Of a stretch of DNA of 64,000 nucleotides, positions 1 to 7,183 are shown in pieces. The notes under the pieces are model-generated. The model was not told the DNA's origin, did no database searches, and worked only from the letters and a program-made list of their open reading frames with translations. Both the position numbers and the translations under genes were made by a program. The DNA lies in the NCBI RefSeq assembly GCF_044457565.1, contig NZ_JBITGZ010000001.1:248001-312000 (forward strand), in the 5' to 3' direction. The DNA comes from Kitasatospora sp044457565 (GTDB taxonomy: Bacteria; Actinomycetota; Actinomycetes; Streptomycetales; Streptomycetaceae). Position 1 is the first letter of the stretch, and every line of letters starts with the position of its first letter.

Positions 1-196
1 CGGGACTTTACGGGCGGGCAACCGCTCGGAAGCAGCACTGCACCACTGTGGTCCATGAGAAGCCGGCGACCCCGGCGAACAGGGGGCCGACTTGCCGCAG
101 CAGACCGCGCAGCGAGCGACACGACAGAGCCAGCACCGGCCGATGACGAATCGGTCCCGACCGCCCCGCACGCCGGGGCACACAGAGGAGACGCCC

Positions 197-343
197 ATGC
201 ACTTCGAGATCCTCCGCCTGGACGACGCCCAGGGCGCCGCCACCGACCGGCTGATCGCCGACGCCGAGACCGTCCGCGAGTTCGTCCAGGCCGCCGCCCG
301 TACCGGCGAGCGCCTGCTCATCCGTCCGTGCAAGACCGTCTGA
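197..343 (+). CDS. Small conserved-looking hypothetical protein (48 aa)
   Basis: The ATG at 197 is preceded by a good Shine-Dalgarno (AGAGGAG, 184-190) at the right distance. The 48-residue product starts MHFEILRLDD and ends LLIRPCKTV, a compact mixed alpha/beta pattern with no signal peptide or membrane segment. A longer in-frame start at 92 would add a low-complexity Arg/Pro-rich stretch with no ribosome site, so I reject it. A strong terminator at 430-471 suggests a monocistronic unit. I recall similar tiny proteins in Streptomyces genomes, but no function is known to me. Confidence 0.7.
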   Translation: MHFEILRLDDAQGAATDRLIADAETVREFVQAAARTGERLLIRPCKTV

Positions 344-429
344 CGGCGTGCGGTGCGGCTCCCGCCGAGGAGCCCGGTACAGCCGCCCACCTGAGCCCCG
401 ACGTCGGCGAGCCCGACGAACCGATACCA

Positions 430-471
430 ACTGACGCCCCGTCGCCGATCGGCCGATGACGGGGCGTCAGT
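430..471 (+). terminator. Rho-independent-type terminator hairpin
   Basis: A perfect 14-bp stem (ACTGACGCCCCGTC, 430-443, pairing with 458-471) encloses a 14-nt loop. It lies 86 nt after the small protein gene. There is no long T-tract, as is usual in streptomycetes. Confidence 0.8.
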
Positions 472-671
472 GCGTTCGGGCACGCGCCCGCTCCGCGCTT
501 GCCGCCGCCGGCGCACGTTTGCCGCCGCCCGCCGCTGGACATCCCCTACCGGGGGCCTCCCGCGCAGCACCGCCGGCGAGGGTCCGGCCACCCACGGGCA
601 GGTGACGTGACGCCCTCCGTACGGGTGATCGTCCTTGACGCGGCGGTCCGGAGGGAGGAGCGTTGTCGGCT
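472..671. other. Intergenic region, nothing recognised
   Basis: GC-rich spacer between the terminator at 430-471 and the zinc-ribbon protein. The only element I can support is the ribosome site GGGAGGAG just before 661. Confidence 0.5.
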
Positions 672-1310
672 ATGAGGGGCGAGCCAAGCTGCCCGAGGTG
701 CGCCGGTCGGGTCCGCGCCCCCGGTCTGTTCTCCGACACCTGGCAGTGCGACCAGCACGGAGCCGTGCACCCGATGCAGCCGGTGCTGCCCCCGAGCGTC
801 GAGGCGCTCGGTGTGGCCGTCGCCCGTTCCCAGGTCCCGGTCTGGTTGCCCTGGCCGCTGCCGGTCGGCTGGCTCTACACCGGGATCGCGCACGTGGGTG
901 ACGATGTCTCCGGTGCCCGCGCCACGGCCGTCGCCTGCTCGGGCCCGGCACCGCTGGGCGGCTTCGGCGAGCTGGTCCTGGTCGCGGAGGAACTCGGCGT
1001 GGGGCTCGGCGCCCGCTACGCGGGGATGCCCGGGCCGGATCCCGGTGACTCCGTCTCGCTCTACAAGCCCGCCGACGCCAAGCTGATGGCCGCCGGCCGA
1101 CCGACCCCGATGTTCCACGTCCCCGAGGCACCCGCCGACCGCGCGGTGTTCGTCGGCGAGGCGCGCGGCCTCTGGCTCTGGGCGGTCGCCTGGCCCGAGC
1201 AGTCGGCCCTGGTGATGTACGACGAGCTGGTGCTCACCGACCTGCGCGAGGCCGGCGCCGAGCTCGACCTGCTGCCCTGCGGCGCGCTCTCCCCCCAGCT
1301 GCTCGGCTGA
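672..1310 (+). CDS. Zinc-ribbon domain protein, DUF6758-like
   Basis: The 212-residue protein opens MRGEPSCPRC and carries a likely zinc ribbon near the N-terminus (CPRC at about residues 7-10, then CDQHG at about 26-30). A soluble domain rich in Trp and Pro follows (VWLPWPLPVGWLYTG). It resembles a family conserved in streptomycetes that I recall as DUF6758; its function is unknown. ATG 672 lies 11 nt after GAGGAG, whereas a TTG at 663 would be too close to it, so 672 is chosen. It has no membrane segment. The gene stands alone before the PHP gene. Confidence 0.8.
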   Translation: MRGEPSCPRCAGRVRAPGLFSDTWQCDQHGAVHPMQPVLPPSVEALGVAVARSQVPVWLPWPLPVGWLYTGIAHVGDDVSGARATAVACSGPAPLGGFGELVLVAEELGVGLGARYAGMPGPDPGDSVSLYKPADAKLMAAGRPTPMFHVPEAPADRAVFVGEARGLWLWAVAWPEQSALVMYDELVLTDLREAGAELDLLPCGALSPQLLG

Positions 1311-1371
1311 GGCGCCGAGGCCGGACCGGCCGAGGGCCGAGCGGGCCGGCCGCGCGGCGCGGGGGCCTGGC

Positions 1372-1377
1372 TATCCT
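1372..1377 (+). promoter_or_regulatory. Candidate -10 box (TATCCT) for the PHP gene
   Basis: TATCCT fits the TANNNT consensus and lies about 45 nt before the GTG start, upstream of its ribosome site CAGGAG (1405-1410). No convincing -35 is seen. Confidence 0.35.
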
Positions 1378-1421
1378 GGGGCGCACCCGGCGAGTGCCCA
1401 GCGACAGGAGCCCTGACACCC

Positions 1422-2282
1422 GTGCGCATCGACCTGCACGCCCACAGCAATGCCTCCGACGGCACCGACAGCCCGGCCGAGCTGGTGGCGGCGGCCGTGG
1501 CGGCGGGCCTGGACGTGGTGGCGCTGACCGACCACGACACCGTCTCCGGGCATGCCGAGGCCGCCGGGGCCGTGCACGCGCTGGCCCCCGGCACCCGGCT
1601 GACCCTGGTGCCCGGCGCCGAGCTCTCCTGCCAGGTGGGCGGGATCAGCATGCACCTGCTGGCGTACCTCTTCGATCCGGCCGAGCCGGCCTTCGCGCGG
1701 GAGCGCGAGCTGGTGCGCACCGACCGGTTCCGGCGCGGGCGGGCCATCGTGGAGCGCTGCCGGGAGCTGGGCGCGCCGATCAGCTGGGAGCAGGTCGAGC
1801 GGATCGCCGGTGACGGTTCGGTCGGGCGGCCGCACATCGCCAGCGCACTGGTCGAGGCGGGCGTGGTGGCGAGCGTGTCGGACGCCTTCACCGCCGACTG
1901 GCTGGCCAACGGCGGCCGGGCGGACGTCCGCAAGCACGAGACCGACCCGGTGACCGCCGTCCGGCTGGTCCGGGCGGCGGGCGGGGTGCCGGTCTTCGCG
2001 CACCCGGGCGCGTCCAAGCGCGGGCACACCGTCTCCGACGAGGTCATCGCCGCTCTGGCGGAGGCCGGACTCGCGGCGCTGGAGGTGGACCACACCGACC
2101 ACGACGAGCCGACCCGGGAGCGGCTGCGCGCCCTCGCGGCCGAGCTGGGGCTGCTGACCACCGGCTCCAGCGACTACCACGGCGGGCGCAAGACCGTCCG
2201 ACTCGGGGAGCACACCACCGACCCCGCGGTGTACGAGGCGCTGGTGGCGCAGGCGACCGGGGCCAAGCCGATCGGCGGCTGA
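1422..2282 (+). CDS. PHP-domain metal-dependent phosphoesterase (TrpH/RNase AM type)
   Basis: The 286-residue protein has the PHP metal-binding motifs in order: DLHAHSNASDGT at the N-terminus, ALTDHDT near residue 40, an internal FAHPG and a late GSSDYHG. This pattern is that of the TrpH/YciV branch, whose E. coli member acts on RNA 5' ends and on 3',5'-bisphosphonucleotides; the substrate here is inferred from the family only. It starts with GTG after CAGGAG (1405-1410). It is cytoplasmic, with no signal or membrane segment. The marC-type gene follows about 100 nt later on the same strand and may be cotranscribed. Confidence 0.88.
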   Translation: MRIDLHAHSNASDGTDSPAELVAAAVAAGLDVVALTDHDTVSGHAEAAGAVHALAPGTRLTLVPGAELSCQVGGISMHLLAYLFDPAEPAFARERELVRTDRFRRGRAIVERCRELGAPISWEQVERIAGDGSVGRPHIASALVEAGVVASVSDAFTADWLANGGRADVRKHETDPVTAVRLVRAAGGVPVFAHPGASKRGHTVSDEVIAALAEAGLAALEVDHTDHDEPTRERLRALAAELGLLTTGSSDYHGGRKTVRLGEHTTDPAVYEALVAQATGAKPIGG

Positions 2283-2384
2283 GCGGGCGGGCCTGCCCCC
2301 GCCCCGCGAGCGAGCGGCCGACAAAGAGGTGCGACGCCCGGGACATGACCGGACAATTCCGGATATGAGCCGGAGCGCCCCGCC

Positions 2385-2999
2385 ATGAGCATCTTCGACG
2401 CCACGACCTTCGGCTCGCTCTTCGTCACGCTCTTCGTGATCATGGACCCACCGGGGACCATCCCGATCTTCCTGGCGCTGACCTCCGGACGGGCCCATCG
2501 CACCCGCCGCCGGATGGCCTGGCAGGCCGCCGCCGTCGCACTCGGCGTGATCACCTGCTTCGGCCTGTTCGGCCAGCAGATCCTGGACTACCTGCACGTC
2601 TCGATCCCGGCCCTGCAGGTCTCCGGCGGCATCCTGCTACTGCTGATCGCACTCGACCTGCTGACCGGCAAGATCGAGGAGCCCACCCAGACCAAGGACG
2701 TCAACGTCGCGCTCGTCCCGCTCGGCACCCCGCTGCTGGCCGGGCCGGGCGCCATCGTGGCCGTGATCCTCGCTGTCCAGGGCGCGGACACCGGCGCGCA
2801 GAAGCTCGCGGTGTGGTGCGCCATCGTCGTGATTCATCTCGTGATGTGGCTGACCATGCGGTTCTCACTGCTGATCATCCGGGTGATCCACGAGGGTGGT
2901 GTGGTACTCATCACCCGGTTGTCGGGCCTGCTGCTCTCCGCCATCGCCGTCCAGCTGACCGCCAACGGCGTCTTCGCCTTCATCGACGCCAACCGCTGA
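2385..2999 (+). CDS. MarC-family (UPF0056) integral membrane protein
   Basis: The 204-residue protein has about six hydrophobic segments, the usual length and topology for MarC/NAAT-type proteins. Family-typical stretches are visible: an early FVIMDPPGTIPIF and a central VPLGTPLLAGPGAI, which form the two pseudo-repeats. MarC was once linked to multidrug resistance, but that link was later withdrawn and the transported substrate is not settled. The stop codon is only 7 nt from the stop of the convergent gene on the minus strand, so the two transcripts probably overlap at their 3' ends. Confidence 0.88.
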   Translation: MSIFDATTFGSLFVTLFVIMDPPGTIPIFLALTSGRAHRTRRRMAWQAAAVALGVITCFGLFGQQILDYLHVSIPALQVSGGILLLLIALDLLTGKIEEPTQTKDVNVALVPLGTPLLAGPGAIVAVILAVQGADTGAQKLAVWCAIVVIHLVMWLTMRFSLLIIRVIHEGGVVLITRLSGLLLSAIAVQLTANGVFAFIDANR

Positions 3000-3006
3000 G
3001 CCGCCG

Positions 3007-3663
3007 TCAGTCCAGCGGGACGGCCCGCCGAGCGGGGTCGCGCAGGTCGGTGCCGTGACTCAGCCAGCGCTCCTCCAGCGCGGCGGCGCCGTGCACCCGC
3101 TTGAACCCGGCCTCGTTGGGCGTCATCGGCAGCAGCGGCAGGAAGCGCACCGGATCGGCCGGCTCCTCCAGCTCCAGATCCTCGACCAGACCGCCCGGCT
3201 CGGCCGCCAGCACCGAGGTGAACGGCGCGCCCTCCCAGAGCGGCGCGCCGAGGTCCAGCGAGCCGCCGGGGGCCACCACCAAGCCCTCCACCTGCGGCGT
3301 CGCCGCGAAGGTGGCCAGCGTACGAAGGACGTCGTCGCGAGCACCACGGACCGTCAGCACCAGTTCCGCGCGCGGGCCACGGACCGGGTCGACGACGGCG
3401 GAGGTGGGGTCGGCCATCGGTGCGGCCGACATGCCGAGGGTGGCGTACCGCACCAGGCCCTGGGCGTCGGGGCCGAAGCGCAGCACCTCGATCCGGTCCG
3501 CGCCGAGGAAGGTGACGCCGGCGCGCCCGCTCGGCTCGCCGAAGGCGGTGAGCAGCCTGGTCTCCACCGCGGCCAGGACGGACTCGCGGGAGTGCCGGTC
3601 GTGGCCGGGCAGGCCGCCGGTGGGGTCGGACGGGTCACCGAAGAGCGGGAAGTCGTGCGCCAT
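3007..3663 (-). CDS. Suppressor-of-fused (SUFU) domain protein
   Basis: 218 residues from the ATG at 3663 (MAHDFPLFGD). The C-terminal half contains a SUFU-like block: FLPLLPMTPNEAGFKRV followed by HGAAALEERW. Bacterial SUFU-domain proteins are soluble and often linked to immunity of polymorphic toxins or to unknown housekeeping roles; here there is no toxin neighbour. An upstream extension to 3819 is open but reads through low-complexity sequence. No Shine-Dalgarno precedes 3663; instead TACGCT lies 7 nt upstream, which suggests a leaderless transcript. The gene is convergent with the marC-type gene. Confidence 0.75.
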   Translation of the reverse strand: MAHDFPLFGDPSDPTGGLPGHDRHSRESVLAAVETRLLTAFGEPSGRAGVTFLGADRIEVLRFGPDAQGLVRYATLGMSAAPMADPTSAVVDPVRGPRAELVLTVRGARDDVLRTLATFAATPQVEGLVVAPGGSLDLGAPLWEGAPFTSVLAAEPGGLVEDLELEEPADPVRFLPLLPMTPNEAGFKRVHGAAALEERWLSHGTDLRDPARRAVPLD

Positions 3664-3670
3664 GCCGGTG

Positions 3671-3676
3671 AGCGTA
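3671..3676 (-). promoter_or_regulatory. -10 box (TACGCT) of a probable leaderless promoter
   Basis: TACGCT on the minus strand ends 7 nt before the ATG of the SUFU-domain gene, which has no Shine-Dalgarno. Transcription would start at or next to the initiation codon. Confidence 0.5.
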
Positions 3677-3732
3677 ACCCGCCACCCGCGCCGCGCCGCT
3701 GAACACCCCGGCGCCCGAGCCACGACAGCTGT

Positions 3733-3738
3733 TAGTAT
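3733..3738 (+). promoter_or_regulatory. Candidate -10 box (TAGTAT) for the corA leader
   Basis: TAGTAT in a locally less GC-rich stretch, about 350 nt before corA. Transcription from here would include both Shine-Dalgarno hairpins and the small reading frame described below. The -35 is not clear. Confidence 0.4.
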
Positions 3739-3765
3739 GAGCGACTGGCCACCGGGGATGCTTAT

Positions 3766-3793
3766 ACCTCCGGGGCAGCGGCGTGAAGGAGGT
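3766..3793 (+). promoter_or_regulatory. Shine-Dalgarno-sequestering hairpin in the corA leader
   Basis: ACCTCC (3766-3771) is an exact complement of GGAGGT (3788-3793), the core of the strongest ribosome site in the region (GAAGGAGGTG). The 16-nt loop would leave the site hidden when the stem forms. This geometry is typical of translational switches. No ligand-binding fold is recognised. Confidence 0.45.
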
Positions 3794-3800
3794 GGTTGCG

Positions 3801-3881
3801 GTGGATACCAGCCGACCATGCAGTACCGGCAGCTCTACCCGGCCCGGTCGCCTTCCCCGTACCCCTCGTAACGCCGGCTGA
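3801..3881 (+). CDS. Candidate 26-aa leader peptide upstream of corA
   Basis: A GTG at 3801 lies 7 nt after the near-perfect ribosome site GAAGGAGGTG and opens a 26-codon frame starting MDTSRPCSTG and ending PRTPRNAG. It is rich in Ser, Thr, Arg and Pro and has lower third-position GC than neighbouring genes, so it may be a regulatory uORF rather than a functional protein. A competing frame from a TTG at 3796 (64 codons, ending 3990, proline-rich) overlaps it. Leader peptides control magnesium transporters in enterobacteria (mgtL), but there is no sequence homology here. Confidence 0.35.
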   Translation: MDTSRPCSTGSSTRPGRLPRTPRNAG

Positions 3882-4062
3882 AACAGCTGTGCCCGCCGAG
3901 GCTATTGAGGCAGTGTCAGACCAGGCCGGGAGAGCACCCTCCCCGGAACCGCGTCGTCCCCCATCGCGCCCCAGCAAGGCCGAGGACTGACCGCAGGCTC
4001 CGGCGTCCACCGGTGTTCCCCGCCGTCGTACCACGGCCCCTGTCACCGCGCCGCCGTGCGAC

Positions 4063-4081
4063 GGCTCCTGCCCAAGGAGCC
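4063..4081 (+). promoter_or_regulatory. Hairpin masking the corA ribosome site
   Basis: GGCTCCT (4063-4069) pairs perfectly with AGGAGCC (4075-4081) across a 5-nt loop. The right arm is the corA Shine-Dalgarno, 7 nt before its ATG. Initiation at corA should depend on opening this stem. Confidence 0.55.
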
Positions 4082-4086
4082 CTGCC

Positions 4087-5208
4087 ATGTCGATGATCAA
4101 CAACCTGCGTGCCGCCGTCCGACCACACCGCCGGCGCACCGGCCAGGCGTACGACTCGATCCACCCCGGACAGTCCCCCTCGGCGGTCGTCGACTGCGCC
4201 GTCTACCAGGACGGCAAGCGCGCCGGGGAGAGCTGCAGCCCGCGCGAGGCGGCGCGCCGTGTGAAGGCCGCGAAGGCCCTGCAGGAGAGCGCAGGATCGT
4301 TCAGCTGGATCGGCCTGCACGAGCCGACCGAGGCCGAGTTCGAGGGCATCGCGCAGCGCTTCGGCCTGCACCCGCTGGCCGTCGAGGACGCCGTGCACGC
4401 CCACCAGCGCCCCAAGGTCGAGCGCTACGACGACGTGCTGTTCGCGGTGTTCAAGACCATTCGCTACGTCGAGCACGACCAGCTGACACCGACCAGCGAG
4501 GTGGTGGAGACCGGCGAGCTGATGGTCTTCGCCGGCCGGGACTTCGTGATCACCGTCCGGCACGGCGGGCACAGCTCGCTCCAGGAGCTGCGCCACCGGC
4601 TGGAGGCCGACAGCGACGGCACCGGGCTGCTCGCCAAGGGCCCGTCCGCGGTGCTGCACGCGATCGCCGACCAGGTGGTCGACAACTACCTGCTGGTCGC
4701 CGACCGGCTGCAGACCGACGTGGACGAGATCGAGTTCGACGTCTTCTCCAACAAGGGCGGCCGGGGCACCGACGTCGGGCGGGTCTACCAGCTCAAGCGC
4801 GAGGTGCTGGAGTTCAAGCGCGCGGTGACCCCGCTGCTGCGGCCCATGCAGCAGCTCTCCGAGCCGCTCCAGCGGCTGGTCGACCCGGACATCCAGAAGT
4901 ACTTCCGGGACGTCGCCGACCACCTCGCCCGGGTGACCGAGCAGGTGCACGGCTTCGACGAGCTGCTCAACTCACTGCTCCAGGCCAACCTGGCGCAGGT
5001 CTCGGTCGCGCAGAACGAGGACATGCGCAAGATCACCGCCTGGGCGGCGATCTTCGCCGTGCCCACCATGATCACCGGCGTGTACGGGATGAACTTCGAC
5101 TACATGCCCGAGCTGCACCACAAGTACGGGTACCCGATGGTGCTGTGCAGCGTGGCCGCGATCTGCGTGGGGATGTACCGGGGCTTCCGGCGCAACGGCT
5201 GGCTGTAG
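4087..5208 (+). CDS. corA: CorA-type Mg2+/Co2+ transporter
   Basis: The 373-residue protein has the usual CorA layout: a large soluble N-terminal domain with a long charged helix, then two C-terminal membrane segments. The signature YGMNF is present with GMN at residues 334-336, after the first membrane segment (ITAWAAIFAVPTMITGV). The second segment (GYPMVLCSVAAICVGMY) ends in a basic tail. It should mediate Mg2+ influx as a homopentamer in the plasma membrane. The ATG at 4087 follows AGGAG at 4075-4079. The 5' leader is unusual, with two hairpins that each mask a ribosome site. An MgtE-N/CBS gene lies 2 kb downstream, suggesting a magnesium-homeostasis neighbourhood. Confidence 0.93.
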   Translation: MSMINNLRAAVRPHRRRTGQAYDSIHPGQSPSAVVDCAVYQDGKRAGESCSPREAARRVKAAKALQESAGSFSWIGLHEPTEAEFEGIAQRFGLHPLAVEDAVHAHQRPKVERYDDVLFAVFKTIRYVEHDQLTPTSEVVETGELMVFAGRDFVITVRHGGHSSLQELRHRLEADSDGTGLLAKGPSAVLHAIADQVVDNYLLVADRLQTDVDEIEFDVFSNKGGRGTDVGRVYQLKREVLEFKRAVTPLLRPMQQLSEPLQRLVDPDIQKYFRDVADHLARVTEQVHGFDELLNSLLQANLAQVSVAQNEDMRKITAWAAIFAVPTMITGVYGMNFDYMPELHHKYGYPMVLCSVAAICVGMYRGFRRNGWL

Positions 5209-5216
5209 TTCCGCCC

Positions 5217-5234
5217 GCTCGCCTCCGGGGCGCT
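5217..5234 (+). repeat. Dispersed 18-nt repeat copy
   Basis: GCTCGCCTCCGGGGCGCT downstream of corA, identical to three copies at 18419-18436, 18456-18473 and 18492-18509. Confidence 0.6.
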
Positions 5235-5295
5235 CGGGGCGCGCTTTCGGCCGGGGCTGGGGCGAACCCCGGCACGGAGCGGCGCCGCGCGGCTC

Positions 5296-6225
5296 TCAGC
5301 GCCGGCCGCCCCGGGCCACCAGCACCAGGCCGGCCAGGATCAGCGCGACCGCCGGGTACGCGGCCACCGGCGGCCACTGACCCAGCCAGAGCGCCGCGAT
5401 CAGGGCCGCGCCCGGCGTCTCCAGCAGGATCGCGGTCGAGGTCACGGACGGGCCCAGCGTGCGCACCACCCGGTTGCTGAGCGAGTGCCCCAGCAGCTGG
5501 GCGGTGACCATCAGCAGCGCGATCTGCCACCACACGCCGGCCGGCCAGCCCGACATCGGTGCCCCGGCCCCCAGGCAGACCACCAGCAGCACCATGGCCG
5601 TGGTGGTGTAGCAGACCAGGGTGTACGCGGTGGTGCTGACCGTCCTGCGCACCTCGGCGCCCAGCAGCACGTACCCGGCCGCCGCGAGCCCCGCCCCCAG
5701 CGCCAGCGCGTCACCGGCCAGCGCGCGGGGTGAGAGCGAGAGGTCGACGCCGGTGAGCACCAGCACCCCGGCGAAGGCCACGCACATCCCGATCCAGACC
5801 GGGCGCGGCGCCCGCACACCGACCAGACGCATCAGCAGGATCGTCCAGAGCGGGGTGGTGGTCACCAGCGCCGTCGCCGAGGCGACCGAGGTCATCCGCA
5901 GGCTCGGCATCCAGAGCGCGAAGTGCACCGCGAGCAGCACGCCCGCCGCCACCGCCAGCAGCAGCGCCCGCCGGCCGATCCCGCGCAGCTCGGCCCGGTG
6001 GCGCAGCAGCGCGTACGGCCCCAGCGCGCCCACCGCCATGACGTTGCGCCAGAGCGCGATCGCCAGCGCGGGCGCGGCCGTCGCGCTGATCAGCGGGGCG
6101 GAGAGCGAGATGCCGCCGATGGAGACCGCGAGCAGCATCAGGTCGGCCCTGGGCAGGGCGTGCGGTGCGGCGGGCGCGGCAGCGGTGCGGGCGGGGGCGG
6201 CGGTGTCGGGCCGGGCGGCGGGCAC
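5296..6225 (-). CDS. DMT-superfamily (EamA) transporter
   Basis: The 309-residue protein has ten predicted membrane helices in two EamA repeats; the second repeat contains GPSVTSTAILLETPGAALIAALWLGQ, typical of drug/metabolite exporters. The substrate cannot be read from sequence. The first 25 residues are a low-complexity Ala/Pro tail. A GTG at 6225 is used because AAGGAG lies just upstream on the minus strand. It is convergent with corA and divergent from the following gene. Confidence 0.87.
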   Translation of the reverse strand: MPAARPDTAAPARTAAAPAAPHALPRADLMLLAVSIGGISLSAPLISATAAPALAIALWRNVMAVGALGPYALLRHRAELRGIGRRALLLAVAAGVLLAVHFALWMPSLRMTSVASATALVTTTPLWTILLMRLVGVRAPRPVWIGMCVAFAGVLVLTGVDLSLSPRALAGDALALGAGLAAAGYVLLGAEVRRTVSTTAYTLVCYTTTAMVLLVVCLGAGAPMSGWPAGVWWQIALLMVTAQLLGHSLSNRVVRTLGPSVTSTAILLETPGAALIAALWLGQWPPVAAYPAVALILAGLVLVARGGRR

Positions 6226-6395
6226 GGGTCTCCTTCGCTGGCGGGCCCGCCGGCGGGCCGGGCGGGACTGGGCTGAGCTGGTCTGGTCTGGTCAGCGGCC
6301 GGGCCGGCCGACGGGCGCTACTACGGTAAGGCCCGTGCGGCGCTGACGGAACTGTCGTCCTGACGGGTGAGACACCCCGCGGACGCCACAGGCCT

Positions 6396-6401
6396 TACGC
6401 T
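6396..6401 (+). promoter_or_regulatory. -10 box (TACGCT) of a probable leaderless promoter
   Basis: TACGCT ends 7 nt before the ATG at 6409 and there is no Shine-Dalgarno. Confidence 0.5.
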
Positions 6402-6408
6402 GTGCGCC

Positions 6409-6957
6409 ATGGACCGTACGCCCGCCGCAGCCGCGACCGCCGACGACTTCCTCGACCGGGCCCTCCTGGAGGAGGCCGCGAAGAAGTCCGGCCTGCTCTG
6501 GGTCCGGGCGGACGGGCAGCAGCAGAGCCAGGCGCTGTGGCACGCCTGGTACGACGGCGCGGTGGTGGTGGTCGGCGACGGCGGCGAGCAGCCGCTGCAC
6601 GGGCTGACCGCCGGGGCCGGCGCCGAGGTGACCGTCCGCAGCAAGGACAAGTGGGGCCGTCTCACCGGCTGGCGCGCCCGGGTCTCGGAGCTCGCCCCGC
6701 AGAGCGAGGCCTGGCTCGGCGCCGTCGAGGAGCTCAAGGGCAAGCGGCTGAACGCCCCCGACACCGACACCATCACCGAACGCTGGGCCCGCGAGTGCCG
6801 GGTGCTGCGCCTGGAGCCCGTCGGAGGGCTGAGCGAGCAGCCCGGCGCCATGCCCGACGGCTCGCACGCCACCGCCCCGATGCCCTCACCCGCCACCACC
6901 CGCCGGCCGATCCCCGCAGGCCTGCCCAAGCTGCTCTTCAAGCGCCGCCGGGGCTGA
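6409..6957 (+). CDS. Conserved hypothetical protein, possible split-barrel fold
   Basis: 182 residues (MDRTPAAAATADDFLD...). The N-terminal 130 residues look like a small beta-barrel of the pyridoxamine-phosphate-oxidase-like type (SGLLWVRADG, ALWHAWYDGAVVVVGDG, EVTVRSKDKWGRLTGWRARV), but no catalytic motif confirms this. The C-terminal 50 residues are Pro-rich and end in a basic KLLFKRRRG. I recall similar streptomycete proteins of unknown function. An extension to 6367 is possible, but the -10 box just before 6409 argues for the shorter, leaderless start. Confidence 0.65.
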   Translation: MDRTPAAAATADDFLDRALLEEAAKKSGLLWVRADGQQQSQALWHAWYDGAVVVVGDGGEQPLHGLTAGAGAEVTVRSKDKWGRLTGWRARVSELAPQSEAWLGAVEELKGKRLNAPDTDTITERWARECRVLRLEPVGGLSEQPGAMPDGSHATAPMPSPATTRRPIPAGLPKLLFKRRRG

Positions 6958-7134
6958 TCCAACGCGTCGGCGCCGAAAAGCGACAACCGTCGGCACCGGA
7001 CATGAGCGGCCCGGACATGAACGACCCGGAGCCGAGCGGCCCGGCCGACCGCAGGTCCAACGGGCCGCGCCGGGCCCGCCGCACCGCCCTCACACCCACC
7101 TGCGGCCCGGCGGGCTGCCCCCCACGCGCCCGGG

Positions 7135-7140
7135 TAGCCT
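7135..7140 (+). promoter_or_regulatory. Candidate -10 box (TAGCCT) for the MgtE-N/DUF1003 operon
   Basis: TAGCCT lies 43 nt before the ATG at 7184 and upstream of its GAGGGAG ribosome site. No clear -35. Confidence 0.35.
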
Positions 7141-7183
7141 TGGCCGCGAGTGCGCATCGGCATCGAGGGAGTCGAGGGAGTCC

